Of a stretch of DNA of 64,000 nucleotides, positions 38,046 to 50,668 are shown one piece after another. Origin of the DNA: Callaeas wilsoni (Eukaryota; Chordata; Aves; Passeriformes; Callaeidae); NCBI GenBank assembly GCA_013398955.1, contig VWPU01009686.1, forward strand, positions 209,650 through 273,649, in the 5' to 3' direction. Position 1 is the first letter of the stretch. Every line of letters begins with the position of its first letter. The position numbers were made by a program, and so were the translations under genes. The notes beneath the pieces were generated by a model. That model did no database searches. It was not told the DNA's origin and saw only the letters and a list, made by a program, of their open reading frames with translations.

Positions 38046-40042
38046 ATCTCCTGAGATCTGCCTTTCAAGGAAAGGTCTGGAGTGTGAAGACCTTAGTCCT
38101 GGAATCTCCTGGGAGACAGTTATACGGTTCAGTCTCGGCCATGATAGGCATGGCTGGTCAAGTGTAAACACTTTGGAAATATCAGTTTCAGTGAAAATCC
38201 AGTCTCTTTCTCCCTCCCAGCTGAAACTGCAGGAGTCTGAGGCAATCTAGATGTGTCTCACCTCTGCACACAGCCCCTTCCCCTTTTATCTGAGCAATTC
38301 AAGAAAACAGAGACTAAACACAGACACGGACCAAACCCTTTACAACAGTGAGATGATTTCTACAAAAAGTTGTAGGAAAAATCCTGGCAAAAAGGTTTAC
38401 CTTTGAAGCTAACACCTTGCAACAATATTAAACAGTGGAAAAGTAAGTGGTAAATTTTAAACTTCAAATAATAAATTCCCTTCAGTTAAAGAAATTTCTT
38501 CACATAAGTGAGACACCTGGGAAGTTGATATGTGTTACTCGTCTTTCAAAGTCAGAAGGGAAGGTGATTCAGGCAGTCTTGATGGAGACCTGGAGAGAAC
38601 GTAAGGCATGGTCAGATCTTAATTAATTGTCACCTAATGGTGCCTTTCACTCTACTTTTGTGCTATCTGTCTATTATTCTCCACAAATTTGTAACCAGTA
38701 GCACTTTCTTGGTATAGCAGTTTTCAAATCTCACTCCAGCTAAAGAATGCTGGGGATGATGTAGGCTGAATCTTCTTATATGACAGAAAATAAATTCACT
38801 TCTAGGGCTCCAGTCCAAATCAATTACATGGATCTTTAAACTTATACACCTGAATTGTCTCAACAAAGTAGGTAAAACAATAAAATACATAAAGTAAAGC
38901 ACCTACTTAAGTGGTTTGGTAGTGCAAGTGTGCAGCCTGTGTAGGCTGATGATAGCAGCTAATGTGTCTATTTGCAAGAAATTTGCCAACACACTGGTCT
39001 AGAAGCCTTTTCATTCTTTTGTCAAATGAAATTGAAATGCGCTGATTGTTCAAATGAATCACTTCCCTCTCCTTGTTTTGGATTACACATTCTTTTTTTT
39101 TTTTTCACCTCACATCTTCCTTGCTTTTGAAGGCAAAGCTAACGTCATAGCAGACAGAACTAGCCCAAGATTTCCCTAACTGATATTTCTGAAGCAGAGC
39201 AGGTGCAGATGAAGAAAAAGGATCAGTCAATTTTTAAGAAGTCAGATGGCATTGTGCAGCAAACAGAAGGCAAAGGACTGATTTCAAAGCACAAAATCAG
39301 GTCCTTTTATTTATGTAGAATGCACCAATTCAGGGAATTTGAAATGGCTGGTTACAGAAATGTATACATTTGATCATAGTTTAATCCTCCATGGACTGCA
39401 ATACCTAAATCAGGAGAGCTGTGAACATGGCATACAGGTTGATTCATTTCAGAAGAGTCACCTGGAGTTTCTTACATGAGATATATGGCAGATGTGATTC
39501 GTATTATCCAGCAAGAAATCTTATAATGAAATTTATTCTTAGCATTGTCTCTAGCTAGGAGGGGTTGGGGAGCAGGGGGAGGAGAGAGATACAAGTAATT
39601 TTATCATAAGCATTTTTTACATATTTTGCCCTGTCTCCCTGTAAATTTAGCAAATTACACAGAAATGAAATACCTGGTCTTCATGCTTCTTTTGTAGTAT
39701 CTGTCCTAAAAGACAAGAAGGCTAACTAAAATTAAAATATCAGTAACAGTAAAACATTAAGCTTGTAACTTCTTCAAGACCTTATAGAGTTGTTTCACAG
39801 AAATCTCGTGTTTTAATTACTATGCGATCAGTGAGATCATGCAAAGATCCAAAATGGCTCCAAATTTTCACACAATCCTTTACTCTTCAGTACTAATCAG
39901 ACAACATTAATTAAGTAACAATTAAAAATTTGAAGCTTTTTTTGATAAAATGACCTGCTATTTAAAAGAATGCCTTTTTAGTTCTTCACTGCTCAGCAAA
40001 ATGTTATGGTTCTACAGAAAACCAGCTTAGCTGCGTCTATAG

Positions 40043-40085
40043 GTGGGTGTGGGTGTGTGTGTGTGGGTGTGTGTGTGTGTGTGTG
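40043..40085. repeat. (GT)n microsatellite
   Basis: Forty-three bases of GT with three GG interruptions, ending in an uninterrupted run of about 15 bases. Such dinucleotide tracts are usually length-polymorphic and can form Z-DNA. Confidence 0.96.
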
Positions 40086-43000
40086 AATAAATGGGGATAA
40101 ACTTCTAATTAACTCCTCAAGGCATAATTACTCTCAGAAAATATAGTGATGAGCAGACCATGATAGCTACATGTCCTAAAATGCTTCTGCAATGGGAAAA
40201 GTTGTAAATTTGACTTAATAAACATAAGATTCATTTCCACAAGTTATATCAAAGTAGAACTATAAAATAATGACCAGCTATTAGTGAGGAGATCCTATCT
40301 CAGTGATGTCAGTGGCAAAGTTACTGCCATCTTCCATGGAGTCAGGGCTTCACATAGGATTTAATAACTCACTCTTTCTAATTATTTATGATTTTTTTTT
40401 TTAGAGCAAACTAAAAAATAAGGTAGTTCCAAAGCCTTCTGGTCTTTCTCTCCTGGAGCTAATTTGAAATATTAAGATAATTATGCTCCAAGAAAGTATG
40501 TGGTTTCTGCTGACTAATTCCTGTAGTTAAAACGGAGCTGTGGTGTCTAACAGAGGTGTAAGCAGCATAAGTCAAGCCCCTTCACACGAAAATCTCTCTC
40601 TGGAACTATTTCTCACAGCATGCACTGGAACTATGCAATCATCCCAGCCTCCCATATCCCTGGGGCAGCTCCTGAGAGCAGAACTTGCCTTCATCAGCTG
40701 CCAGAGAGGCCTTCTCAAACACTAGTTTCTCCAGTGTTCTCACCTCCAGTGGCTCCCCTGACAGGTGGATATTTCATCCATGTGTTACCTCCGAAAGAAT
40801 CTTCTCCAAGACAGCGGCACTTTTTCAGGGTAACACCATGGGAGGTTGTGCCTGACCCTCTCGGCGATAAGGTGAGGGACTGTTACCAATGGAATTACTG
40901 TGAACCCTCTGCCACACATATCTGCAGATTTTATCCACACATTTATTGTCCAATTTGCACTCAGCATTGCAGTCCTGCACAGACTGGATGCAGAGTGCTA
41001 TCCCTGAGATAATGCCAGAGAAGTCTGAGGAGCAGAGATGGAAAACCGTTGCATCGAATAACAGTGATAACAATTTCACTGTTCAGCAGGCCACATAAAA
41101 CACATACATTTTTAAAAGACAATCTTATGACAAGATCTTGATGACAAAAGGTTACCAAAATATACCACCAATCCAAATGTATTTTCTCCTCATCCAGTGG
41201 GTGCCACCTCCACTGAAAGAAATTCTTTTCATTTTCCTTTTTCTTTTCCTTTTGGTAAGCTGAGGATAGCTCCTTTTTAGTTTTCACTGTCTGTGAGTTG
41301 CTTCTCTTCACCACTTGGTAAGCCCCAAGCACACAGGCACACTTAGTGATTTTACTGCCACTTTTCTTCTGTACCTCTGCAAGGCCTCCTGTAATGTTCT
41401 CAGTTCCAGTCTGAGGACGAGCTCTTCAAAGATGAACAACATGGGATTTAGGCATGTTCCAACCCGCCAGTCCCATGAGCTGTTTGGCAGCATAATATCT
41501 GGCAAGATCAGAGATTATTGCATCCACAGGGAAAACCTACAAAAGCAAGCATTCAGCAGAGAATTCACTTTCTTAATTTCCAAAAAAGAGCTGGCAGGCA
41601 GTCTTCTACTTCAATAAACTGTTCCAATGTCTCATTGAAGATTCGAATACTGGCAAGCTTAAATTCATTAAATACAGTGTGTGCATTCACATACACACTC
41701 GTGTATGTCTTCACACAGAGACATGAGAACACTTCCACACTGAAATGTTGCTTTTCATTTCATTCTGAATTATTTTTTTAATAGATCAGTTCAGGCATCG
41801 AACCCTTTTGACTGTGTATCATTTCAGAAGCAGAAATTAAATGTTAGCAGAGAAGAGTCATGGCACCAAAACAATATTAATTCAGTGTTCCCTAAGTCCA
41901 AGGATGTTCTCTCATGCAGAAATAATGACATCCTGGTTGTTAAGTGTTAATCAAAATCTGGACAGGAAAGAGAAGAAACTACTTAGTGGGGTTTTCCTCT
42001 GCCAACCCATTTCTATTCCCATTGGCAGTTTTCAAACTGACTCAGCACCAACAGCTTTTACAGTGGTATCCCATGCCTTTACATACTGAGGAGTCTCCTT
42101 GTATTCTAGCTCTTCGAGTCATACGATTATCCGAGAATCTCATTTAATGTTATAATATAAGTAGAAAAATAAGAGAAAAAAATACATTCTAAAAGGACCA
42201 TTTTACCTTGGTAAACCCACTCTCCTTAAGATTGCTTTAGAGACTTCCAGACATAAAAGCCTAATTTTAGCTGCAATAAACTTGGATCAGCAGCACATTT
42301 TGGAAACTCTCTGTCAGCAAGATATTGCCATAAGTTTGGCACTGCTAGGAGGAATATACCAGACTTTGCCTTACTGGGATGGGATGGGATAAAGATGAGC
42401 AGATATGGAAAACAGCTGTCCTGTTTCCAATAGGAAAACTTTATAATTTCCCCTAGGTTTGGGGTTTTTTTAATATGTCTGATGTACAGAACAGGCAAAA
42501 TGGGGGTAAAGGAAAGAAAAGAAAAAAGGCTTTCTATACAATTATCTCCCACAATAAACAAAGAAATGTTATTTATTTCTATAGCATTTCAATCAAACGT
42601 TGATCACCAAGTATTTAAAATTAGTATCTTATTTTAAAACTTGTGATAGAAGCAAACTGTAATTCTTGCAGACATATCTTTCTATTTAAAAATAAATAAT
42701 AATGGCATTTTCTGCTTTAACAGTACAATCTTTTTCATATTTTAGAGACAAAAGCTGCACTTAAATATCTTAGCATTCAGCTCAATGCCATGACTGGTGC
42801 TAGATACATTTGTCAGTGCTACAGAAAAATGCACCTGTATAGAGAGTACATAAATATATGTGGCAGTACTTGCTGTGTGATACCTAAAAGACACATAACA
42901 CAGTTTTTGCTATGAAAAGGGTAAAACAACCCAAACCAATCACTTTGAATTTTATATTTTAACTGAGGAGACAGAGTAAAAATGAGAACCCAAGAAAAAG

Positions 43001-44704
43001 CAACAAGCTTTGCAGGAGAAAAGGAAAAATTAACAGCAGGACATAACCTTCAAGTGGAAATTCAGATCTGCAAGTTTTTATGCAATGCCCGTTTCGGTTA
43101 AGTAGATCTCTTGGGATCTGTTCTCCACAGTAGATCCCAGGGACTGCCTAGATACCATGCTGGTAGACACTTTGCAGAGAACCACAGCTCCATAGGAGGA
43201 TAGGCCTTTTTGCCCACTATACCAGATTCTCAGCCCACATAACTGATTGTAGAGCAGAAACAACTCCACCTTATGATGTACAGCAAAACCTTTCTACATT
43301 GCTTTGTCAGCATAACATACTCATGAAATGGATGTGTCATTTCCACTCATTTGATGATTGCGTTACTCTGCAAGTGCCAGGCAAATGCCACAAGTAAATG
43401 AGCATTTCTCTATGAAAGGAGGAAAAAATCTGGACTTGCCCTCAAAATAAGGCCATTCTGGTATGAATTAAAGGTGGGGAGCTGACCATACTCTGTCAAG
43501 TGACATTTCAGTGACAGTTCTTGGACAGAAAGCAGTCTGCTGCCTAAACAATATTGACAAGGTCATACTGCAGATGGTGTTGTAGACGACAACCCAGCAT
43601 GAGTCAACAAGGAAAGGAAAAAAGTGGAGGGGGGAAAAAGTGGAAAATAGCTGTAGGGTATCTGCATGGATAATGGAAAAAAAATAAGCTTCCAGCAGAT
43701 CACCAAAACTACCCAGTGCCATCTTTGGAAACCTGAGTAGAAGTGCATAGAGCAGGCTATTACTGAAGCTGGCATTAGTTTGCCTCTCCTGGAATGGCCC
43801 AGTTGTGTACTCTCGATTCAAGGAGTGGTTCCCAGAAAAAAGACAAGAACCACTTAAAAGGTGAAAAACACATTTTAAGAGTGAGAATCTCCATCTAAAG
43901 GGGGTTTTAATGTGCCTTCCTGAACAAGGTACAACTCCAATGGACTTCAAAAGCAGCAGTGACCAAACTGACAGGCACAGGTGTTGTGTGTGAGGATCAA
44001 AAGAAAAAGTCTCCTCTGGCAAATTGTCCTTCAGTTATCTGCAGCATCTAGAGAAAAAAAAATACAAAACTGATGAATACCAGCACAGGGTAATGAGAGA
44101 GAAAATGAAAACGCATTTGTTCTTATCCTCCCTATGTACCTTTTTTTGGTTAACAGCACAATTGGGTGGTTCCTGTGGGAGCTGCTTCTCCATCCCCTGA
44201 GCTGGGCCGTGGGATTTCTGTGGCCAGGACACGTACATGTGCACACGTGAGGGGAGAGTGAGCCTTCTAGCTGAAGACACTGCTGGGTGAGACAGCAGTG
44301 GGAGGGGGGGCGTATTACAGTCACTTTAGTCTCTTGGCTGGTTGCCAGCAGTACAGAAGTTGAGAAATCATTTGTCACAAGGATAAAAGCCAAATACATT
44401 GCTCTGGGTGAGATGTAACCTGACAAACAGTCTCCTGTGACTGATGCATTTGAACTACTAATACACTCTATATAATGACTTTTTTCTGACAGCTAGCAGT
44501 CATATTTTTTTGCTTAGTTTTTCTGTTTGTTCATGCTGAGCTTTCTGAGTTCCTATATATCAGATTTCTTGGGAAGGAACACGGGGCAGGATGACAGTTC
44601 TCTACCTAGAGAACTATGCTAGTTTCATACCACAAGTTCAGGAGAAAACAAGCTACAAAATAATTAGAAAACAATTTTTTTAAAATGACTATTTTCTAAT
44701 ATCT

Positions 44705-44727
44705 CTCTTTTTTTCTTTTTTTTTTTT
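44705..44727. repeat. T-rich low-complexity tract
   Basis: A T run interrupted by a single C (TTTCTTTTTTT pattern). No adjacent retroposon was recognised. Confidence 0.9.
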
Positions 44728-45448
44728 CCCCAAAAGCCACAAAGTCAGGTGGCCAGTAGGACCTTCATTTATAACTGTCAATTTAACAGTTCATTTATTT
44801 CACTGAAGCAGTGAGACACAACAGGGGTGTGGTAACCATGAGATAATCACACCTCTGGGGTCTTATGAGGCAAGGAGAAACAGCCAATTCCCTCTAATCC
44901 CACAGTGGTGTGATTAGTGCTCCTGATAGCTACAGCCAAGGAGGTTATGAGATAAATTGAGCATTTCATGTTCTAGAAAAAGAATTAAATTAAAGTTAAA
45001 TGTTTAACCAGCCTCATTCAAGTTTGGCAATTCATCTTGATTATAGATATGTATGTTCATGAACACTGACCCACATACATTTGTCTGCTTTAGAATGCTT
45101 GACAGACAACAGTAGTAGCCATTCGGTTTGAGAACTACACTATACATAGAAGCTGTAGCATATAGCTGCCTGTCTTGTCTACAAGCCCTATAGGCAGGTA
45201 TCTGTCATCATGCTATCCAAAGCTCCTCTGGGTATGCAATCCTTACATGCAGAACTATGAAAAATAAAAGGAACTCAGCTGGAAAGAAGCTGCCTTTTTC
45301 CTAGTCGTTATGGGTAGCCTTGCTAATCAGTTTCATTAAATATCCTCTAACATCTCTGTCTGCTACGGAAGGTGCATTCAACTCTTACTTACGATGGTTC
45401 CACTAGAAAACATATAATGAATGTTTGGCAGACAGAAAATGACACCAT

Positions 45449-46182
45449 GGAGGACTGGGGAATGAGAGGCTGCAGAGCAGTGCTGTGGAAAGGGACCTGA
45501 GGGTTCTGGTTGAAGGCAAGGTGAACATGAGTCAGCAGTGCCCTGGCAGCCAGGAGGGCTAACCCTGTCCTGGGGGCATCAGGCACAGCATCGCCCGCCG
45601 GGCAAGGGAGAGGATTGTCCTGCTCTGCTCTGCGCTGCTCTGCTCTGCACTGGGGCGGCCTCACCTCAAGTGCTGGGGGCAGTTTTGGGTGCCACAACAT
45701 AAAAAAGGTATTGAAGTACCGGAGAGCATCCAAAGGAGGACAACAAAGACGGTGAAGGGCCTTGAGGGGAAGCCGTATGGGCTGAAGTCACTTGGTGTGT
45801 TCAGCCTGGAGAAGAGGAGACTGAGGGGAGACCTCACTGCAGTTACAACTTCCTCGAGACGGGAATAGGAGGGGCAGCACTGATCTCTTCTCTGTGGTGA
45901 CCAGTGACAGGACACAAGGGAATGGCCTGAAGCTGTGTCAGGGGAGGTTTCGGTTGGATATTAGAATAAAGTTTTTCACCCAGAGTGTGGTTGGGCCCTG
46001 GAAAGGGCTCCCCAGGGAAGTGGTCACAGCATCACGCCTGACAGAGTTCAAGAAGTGTTTGGATTGTGCTCTCAGGCACAGGGTGTGATTCTTAGGGATG
46101 GTCCTGTGCAGGGCCGGGAGTTGGACTCAACGATCCTTTTGACTTCTGTCCAGCTCAGCATATTCTGTGATTCCGTGACAGA
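45449..46182 (+). mobile_element. CR1 LINE, 5'-truncated, well preserved, plus strand
   Basis: This is the best-preserved LINE here. It enters in the 3' part of ORF2 (GGACTGGGGAATGAGAGGC at about 45452) and runs to a terminal ATATTCTGTGATTCCGTGA repeat (about 46160-46178). Residues read from 45894-46085 give the typical ORF2 C-terminus, with the motifs [18 protein letters not shown] and TEFKKCLD, closing at a stop before the 3' UTR (TTGGACTCAACGATCC). Upstream, the GTTCAGCCTGGAGAAGAGG block lies at about 45799. The ORF2 frame is interrupted, so no full protein is made. Divergence looks low compared with the other copies, implying a younger insertion. A tandem duplication of 15 bp lies inside (45621-45650). 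Confidence 0.95.
45621..45650 (+). repeat. 15-bp tandem duplication inside CR1
   Basis: TGCTCTGCTCTGCGC (45621-45635) is followed directly by TGCTCTGCTCTGCAC (45636-45650). Most CR1 copies I recall have a single unit here, so this is probably a slippage event after insertion. A net change of 15 bp keeps frame. Confidence 0.8.
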
Positions 46183-47011
46183 AATTACAGAATTAATGAT
46201 CTCATCTATTAGGTCATATTGCTCATTTACATTCTTCAGTGTTGTGGTCTGCATCCTAAAATGTTCACTGAAGCACATCAATTTATTTTTAAAGTGAAGT
46301 ATTTTTAAAGAACATTTTTTATGATTGTTCTGAAGACTGAACCAATATTCCTTCATCGTTGGCACTGGCATATGAAAGAGTGTGTCAATGTATGACTGGT
46401 TCCTCTTGCTGCTTCTTTCTCTTTCTCCTGAAATCTAGACTGAAAAAATGATGGTGCACCGTTGAGGTTCTCTTCTGCATCTCCAAGAGCAGTCATTGCC
46501 CTGGGGAGCTGTTTTGGGCTGACCTTGGCTGGATGCCAGGTTCCCAGCAAGCTGCTACATTACTCCCCTTAATCAGCCGGACAAGGGAGAAAATAAAATA
46601 GAGGGTAAAGACATTTTGAAGGCAACTGGACTATCTCTGACATCGAGACAGCTCCTGGTGTCTTCTCACAGTAGTCATCCCTGTGCTCCCCACTCCAACA
46701 CTGAAACCTTGCTACATAAACCTAATAAAGTGTCTAATAAAGACATGAGTACTAGTATCAGCCACAGTACAGGTGTCTGGTACTACCCCATGCAAGAGCT
46801 GACAGTCAAATATCTCAGCTTGCCTTCCTGGGCAGCTGGGGTGTGGAGACATCCAAGGGGTAGCTCTATCAACGTGCAGATCCTGCAAAAGTTTGAGGAT
46901 CTTCAAGGTTTGCTATCTCTGTGCAGTGACATAGGTGCTTCCAGGCAGACAGTGTGCATTTCTGACTCAGGCTATGGTGCTGCAGGCATCCTAAGGATAG
47001 GGAAATAGAGA
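46183..47011. other. Spacer between CR1 and ERVL LTR
   Basis: About 830 bp of unrecognised sequence. A 130-codon open frame (46616-47008, plus) stops just before the LTR and shows no domain; it is not called a gene. Confidence 0.5.
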
Positions 47012-47841
47012 TGCATTGGGTTTGCATGGCAAGGTTTTGGTACTGGATGGGCTACAGGGGCAGCTTCTGCAAGAAGCTGCTAGAAGCTTGCTCATGTCCA
47101 AAGGAGCCAATTTCAGCCATCTCCAAGTCAGGCCTGCCACTGGCCAAGGCCAAGCCCATCAGCAACACTGGAAGCATGTCTGGAATAACAAATTTAAGAC
47201 AAAAAGTTGTTGTGCAGCTGCAGCTGGAGAGAGTAATGAGGATATGTGAGAGCAACAATTCTGCGCACAAGAAGGTCAGTGGAGAAGGAAGGGGAGGAGG
47301 TGTTCCAGGCACTGGAGCAGAGATTCCCCTTCAGCCTGTGGTGAAGACCACGAAGGATTGTGCCCCATGGCAAGGACCCACGCTGGAACAGTTTGTGAAG
47401 AACTGCAGTCCAGGGGAAGGACTCACATTGGAGAAGTTTGTGGAGGGACCCCACAATGGAGCAAGGGAAGGATAAGGAGGAAGGAGCAGCAGAGATAAGG
47501 CGTGATGAAGTGACCACAGCCCCCATTCCCTAACCCCATGCACTGCTGGAGATAGAAGGTAGAGAATTGTGAGCAAAGTTTAGCCTAGGAAGAAGGCCAA
47601 GGTGGAAGGAAAGTGTTTTTAAGATTTTGTTTTATTTCTCATTGTCCTACTCTGATTTGATTTGTAATAAATTCAATTAACTTCCCCAAGTTGAGTCTGT
47701 TTTGCCAATGACAGTAACTGGTGGGTGACTCTCTCTCTCAATCCATGAGCCTTTTGTTATATTTTCCCATCCAGCTTAGGAGTGGAGTGATAGAGAGGCT
47801 TGGGTGGGTACCTGGCATCCAGCCAGGGTCAACTCACCACA
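47012..47841 (+). mobile_element. Solo LTR of avian ERVL-type retrovirus, plus strand
   Basis: The 830-bp block opens TGCATTGGGTTTGCATGGC and contains GAAGCTGCTAGAAGCTTGC (about 47074) and GCCAAGGCCAAGCCCATCAG (about 47143). It ends in CATCCAGCCAGGGTCAACTC and ACCACA. This order is that of a common bird ERVL LTR. It has TG...CA ends, and flanks AGAGA (47007-47011) and AGATA (47842-47846) match at 4 of 5 positions, as expected for an aged 5-bp target duplication. An AATAAA polyadenylation signal lies at 47666-47671. The promoter box is weak (AAATTTAAG at about 47190). Two tandem 45-bp units lie at 47372-47461. An open frame of 154 codons (47011-47475) runs through the U3-like part; it is a by-product of LTR sequence, not a gene. 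No internal viral genes are attached. Confidence 0.9.
47372..47461 (+). repeat. Two diverged 45-bp tandem units within ERVL LTR
   Basis: AAGGACCCACGCTGGAACAG (start 47372) and AAGGACTCACATTGGAGAAG (start 47417) begin two 45-bp units that share the pattern GGAAGGAC-CAC--TGGA--AGTTTGTG. Copies of this LTR family that I recall carry a longer, variable array of such units in this position. Confidence 0.75.
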
Positions 47842-50637
47842 AGATATTAAAATTCCTTCAGCAATTTCAGTTGTCAAAGTCTGATCTAAAACCCTTAAAA
47901 TCTATTTAGCTAGTGCACTTGAACAGCCCAGGAAAGGGAAAGTGTGGTCTGTGTACCCTTAGTAATTCTTGAACATTGTTTTTCCTGTTCCTCCTTTCTT
48001 CTTAATAGACCTACTTGTATGAGAGAGAAGAATGAATAATGGCTTCCTCCACAGAATTTTAACACATACAAAGTGCCACATAGGTTTCTCCTAGGGTTGT
48101 GAACCTAATGCCAGCTACACTCTTGTTTTACAGAATAGCATAAAATCAGAGTTCTGCATCAAAAGAAGGCAATAGTCAGCTGAGGCATTTCCTAGTTAAC
48201 CCTATTTTAGGTGCAAGAGGTCTGTTTTCTCTGCTGATAACAGAAATACAAACTTTGCAATCTCAAAAACAAAAATAACAACAAAAAACAACCAAACAAA
48301 AAAACCACAACCAAAATATCTATTTCAGAATTTATTTTAATGTCATTATTCACCAAACAGGAAGTTAGCTATTGTTAAAATTATCCAAAATTATGGTTGT
48401 TAGTTTAAGTGGCTGCTAAAAGCACCTCGGTGGCTGCTTTCAGTGGTCTCGGAGTGCTTTTCATGGCTGAACCAATGGGATGCAGGTATATCATTCTAAC
48501 CATCTCATTATAACTGCAGTCCAGCCCTTGGCCTTCTTGGTAAAGGAGACGGTCAGCTTATAGGATGAAATTTCTTAAACCTCAGAGAGAAATATCAAGC
48601 ATGCCATCCTCACTGGCTCTTCAGTGGACACCTGTGGAGCAGTACTGCAGTCCTAACTCTGCTTTTCCCCTTGCTCAGCTCAACGGTGCTGCCACCTCTT
48701 CACAGAGCAGAGCCGCTGCAGGAATGGGAAGCAAACAGGAGTCTTTGTAAGTCACCTGAAATGCTATAACGAAAATGTATGTGAAACATGTGGGTCCCCC
48801 TTCAAACAATATTTTTGTGATTATTTGGATACTTCTGGGCTAATATAAATAGTCAGGCTGAGCCTGACTGTAGAACATTCGCCTACTCTAACAATGATGG
48901 AAATCCCAGCAGTACTATTTCTGCAAGAGGGAATGCTTTGGAGCAATGCTGGTGTATTTCTATTAAAGGCAGGTTTGGAAGAACCAGTGCTTTGATACCT
49001 GGGGCACTCAGCAAAAAATTAAAAGACTTTTTAAAAAATTATTCTTCTTTCAAAATGCAAGAGAATTATAACCCTTTTGTCCTAATGATAGGGAAAGGGT
49101 TTTAAATTCCTGAGTGTTCCCTCCCTCTAGCCCCAAAATTTTTTTAGCTGCGGCACTGAATGCAGTCCCATTATTTTTAATGATATATCAGGACTGGGTA
49201 GAAGAATAGCATACCATATATCAAAAGCTACACCCTTGGAAATCAAAGAGCTCTTCAAGAAGCCACCAACGGGTTAAATGGTGACCTGACCAATTTGCTA
49301 TGGTTCATTTGGTCTATGCTAATTGTTTTAAATGCTCACTTTGTGGCATATTCTTTACTGTGCTGATGGGAAGTGAGGCATATTTCTTCAGAGCAGGGAT
49401 TCAAGCATTCATTTATATTGGAGAGACTTTTTCAGAAAAGTACAGGCACACCTCAGTAGTGCTATGTAAATAGGAATTAAGCTTCATCTGTTATCCAGTT
49501 TAAGGAAATATATGAAATAAATATTTTTCAAGTGCTTTTGCTTTGCTTGATTTTTCAATATCACGCTTCTTTCTCTATTCTTCTGCAATGCCTAAAATCA
49601 GATTGCTTCTTTCCCTTTACCAAGCTCTTCTGTCTGCTTGTGTGGTGAGTGGCTTTTTTTTATCCCTCTGGACCCTGACCTGGTAGTCATTATTTTGTCT
49701 TTTCATCTTTTTTTTTTTATTAGACTAGTCAGCCTTGATATTAGTCTTCCCAAAGCTACTATCCATTACACTGTCAGGAAAGCAAGCTGCCTTACAGTAG
49801 GCCAAGTGTCAACAGAAGGTGAGGCAGAAAATCAGCCACAATCTAAAGCTAATTACCCTGCCTAGAAGTTAATTAAATACTTGTTAGGAGCAGCAGGGTA
49901 GATCCTAATTAAACTTGTCTAATAACAGTATGCTGACATACTCTGACACTGGGAATTCCTACAGGGTTTAAATAATTGTACAAAGGGCAATAATACCTGT
50001 CACATCATGGTGTGCAGGCAAACCCTGAAGATGCACATTTCTCAGTATTTTCTGTACTAATTTGCCACATATTGTGCGCTTCACATGTGTTTAATTTACA
50101 CATGTTTTAATTTTGGTGCCCTAGATCTTTTTAAATGATTTTGCTGTTGCTGATCTAAGTGTAACCACTGCAAAGGAAGATGGTCATTACTATTTCATGG
50201 TATCATTTAATACACTAAACCTGATAAAGTCCTGCTGATTGTGACACCTCCAGGGTTACTTAAATACAGCTGTGGCCCCTTCTTTCAGATTTTAAGACAA
50301 TAGTGATTTTACCTGGAAATGAAGAGGAGCGGAGAACACGGCACACCTTGCTAGCCTTCCCACATTCTCAAAGGGCCAAATTCTGACCACCTACAGGCTC
50401 GCAATTTTACTCATTGCAATTTTCATTCACAAGAGTGCCACTGACAGAGACTCTTACCTCCACTGCTAATCTAAACCAACATCTCTTTAAAGCAGTCAGA
50501 TCTTCATTTACATTCAAAACAAAAGGAAGGGGAAACCGCTAATAGGTGTAACTGCCAGACAAATTTAAGGGAAGAGGAGAGGAGAAGTGAAAAACAGGAG
50601 AGGGGGCTGGTAACAGAAACGAATCTCCGTCTTCTGA
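47842..50637. other. AT-rich unique sequence, no gene seen
   Basis: No exon or known repeat was recognised. An A-rich tract with C interruptions lies at 48263-48315. The block 49080-49560 is AT-rich with homeodomain-type words (TAATTG, ATTAA, TATGCTAATTG at about 49315) and few decayed-repeat signatures; it may be conserved non-coding DNA, but I cannot test this. Open frames are 75 codons or shorter. Confidence 0.5.
48263..48315. repeat. A-rich simple repeat with C interruptions
   Basis: Runs of A broken by single C or CC residues (AACAACAAAAAACAACC pattern). Low-complexity sequence only. Confidence 0.85.
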
Positions 50638-50638
50638 T

Positions 50639-50668
50639 TATTTCCAGCCTTTTGACAGGCTGGAAATA
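50639..50668. repeat. Perfect 11-bp inverted repeat (hairpin)
   Basis: TATTTCCAGCC (50639-50649) pairs without mismatch with GGCTGGAAATA (50658-50668) across an 8-nt loop TTTTGACA. The flanking sequence has a further partial copy (TTTCCAGACAGGAAAAC) just downstream. No T-tract or other signal suggests a function; it could be a paired transcription-factor site. Confidence 0.8.

Larger units (their letters stand above)
38046..45448. other. Unique sequence with simple repeats, no gene confirmed
   Basis: About 7.4 kb without a recognised exon or interspersed repeat. It holds the longest open frame of the window, 184 codons on the minus strand (43468-44022). That frame is rich in F, S and L because the minus strand is pyrimidine-rich there, and it has no recognisable domain. 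Other frames of 130-131 codons (40620-41012 plus; 44031-44426 minus) are likewise unrecognised. Simple repeats inside include T13 (39093-39105), GT (40043-40085), three GGGAT units (42375-42390) and a T-rich tract (44705-44727). Confidence 0.5.

Noticed and set aside
43468..44022. 184-codon open frame on the minus strand, the longest in the window
   Set aside because: The minus strand is pyrimidine-rich here, which removes stop codons and gives an F/S/L-heavy translation. There is no recognisable domain, and other long frames overlap it. RNA evidence would be needed.
45894..46085. 64-codon frame resembling a reverse-transcriptase C-terminus
   Set aside because: It is the tail of CR1 ORF2 within a truncated LINE, so it is annotated as part of the mobile element and not as a gene.
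47011..47475. 154-codon open frame on the plus strand
   Set aside because: It lies almost wholly inside the ERVL-type LTR and is held open by the 45-bp LTR repeat. The LTR does not encode a protein.
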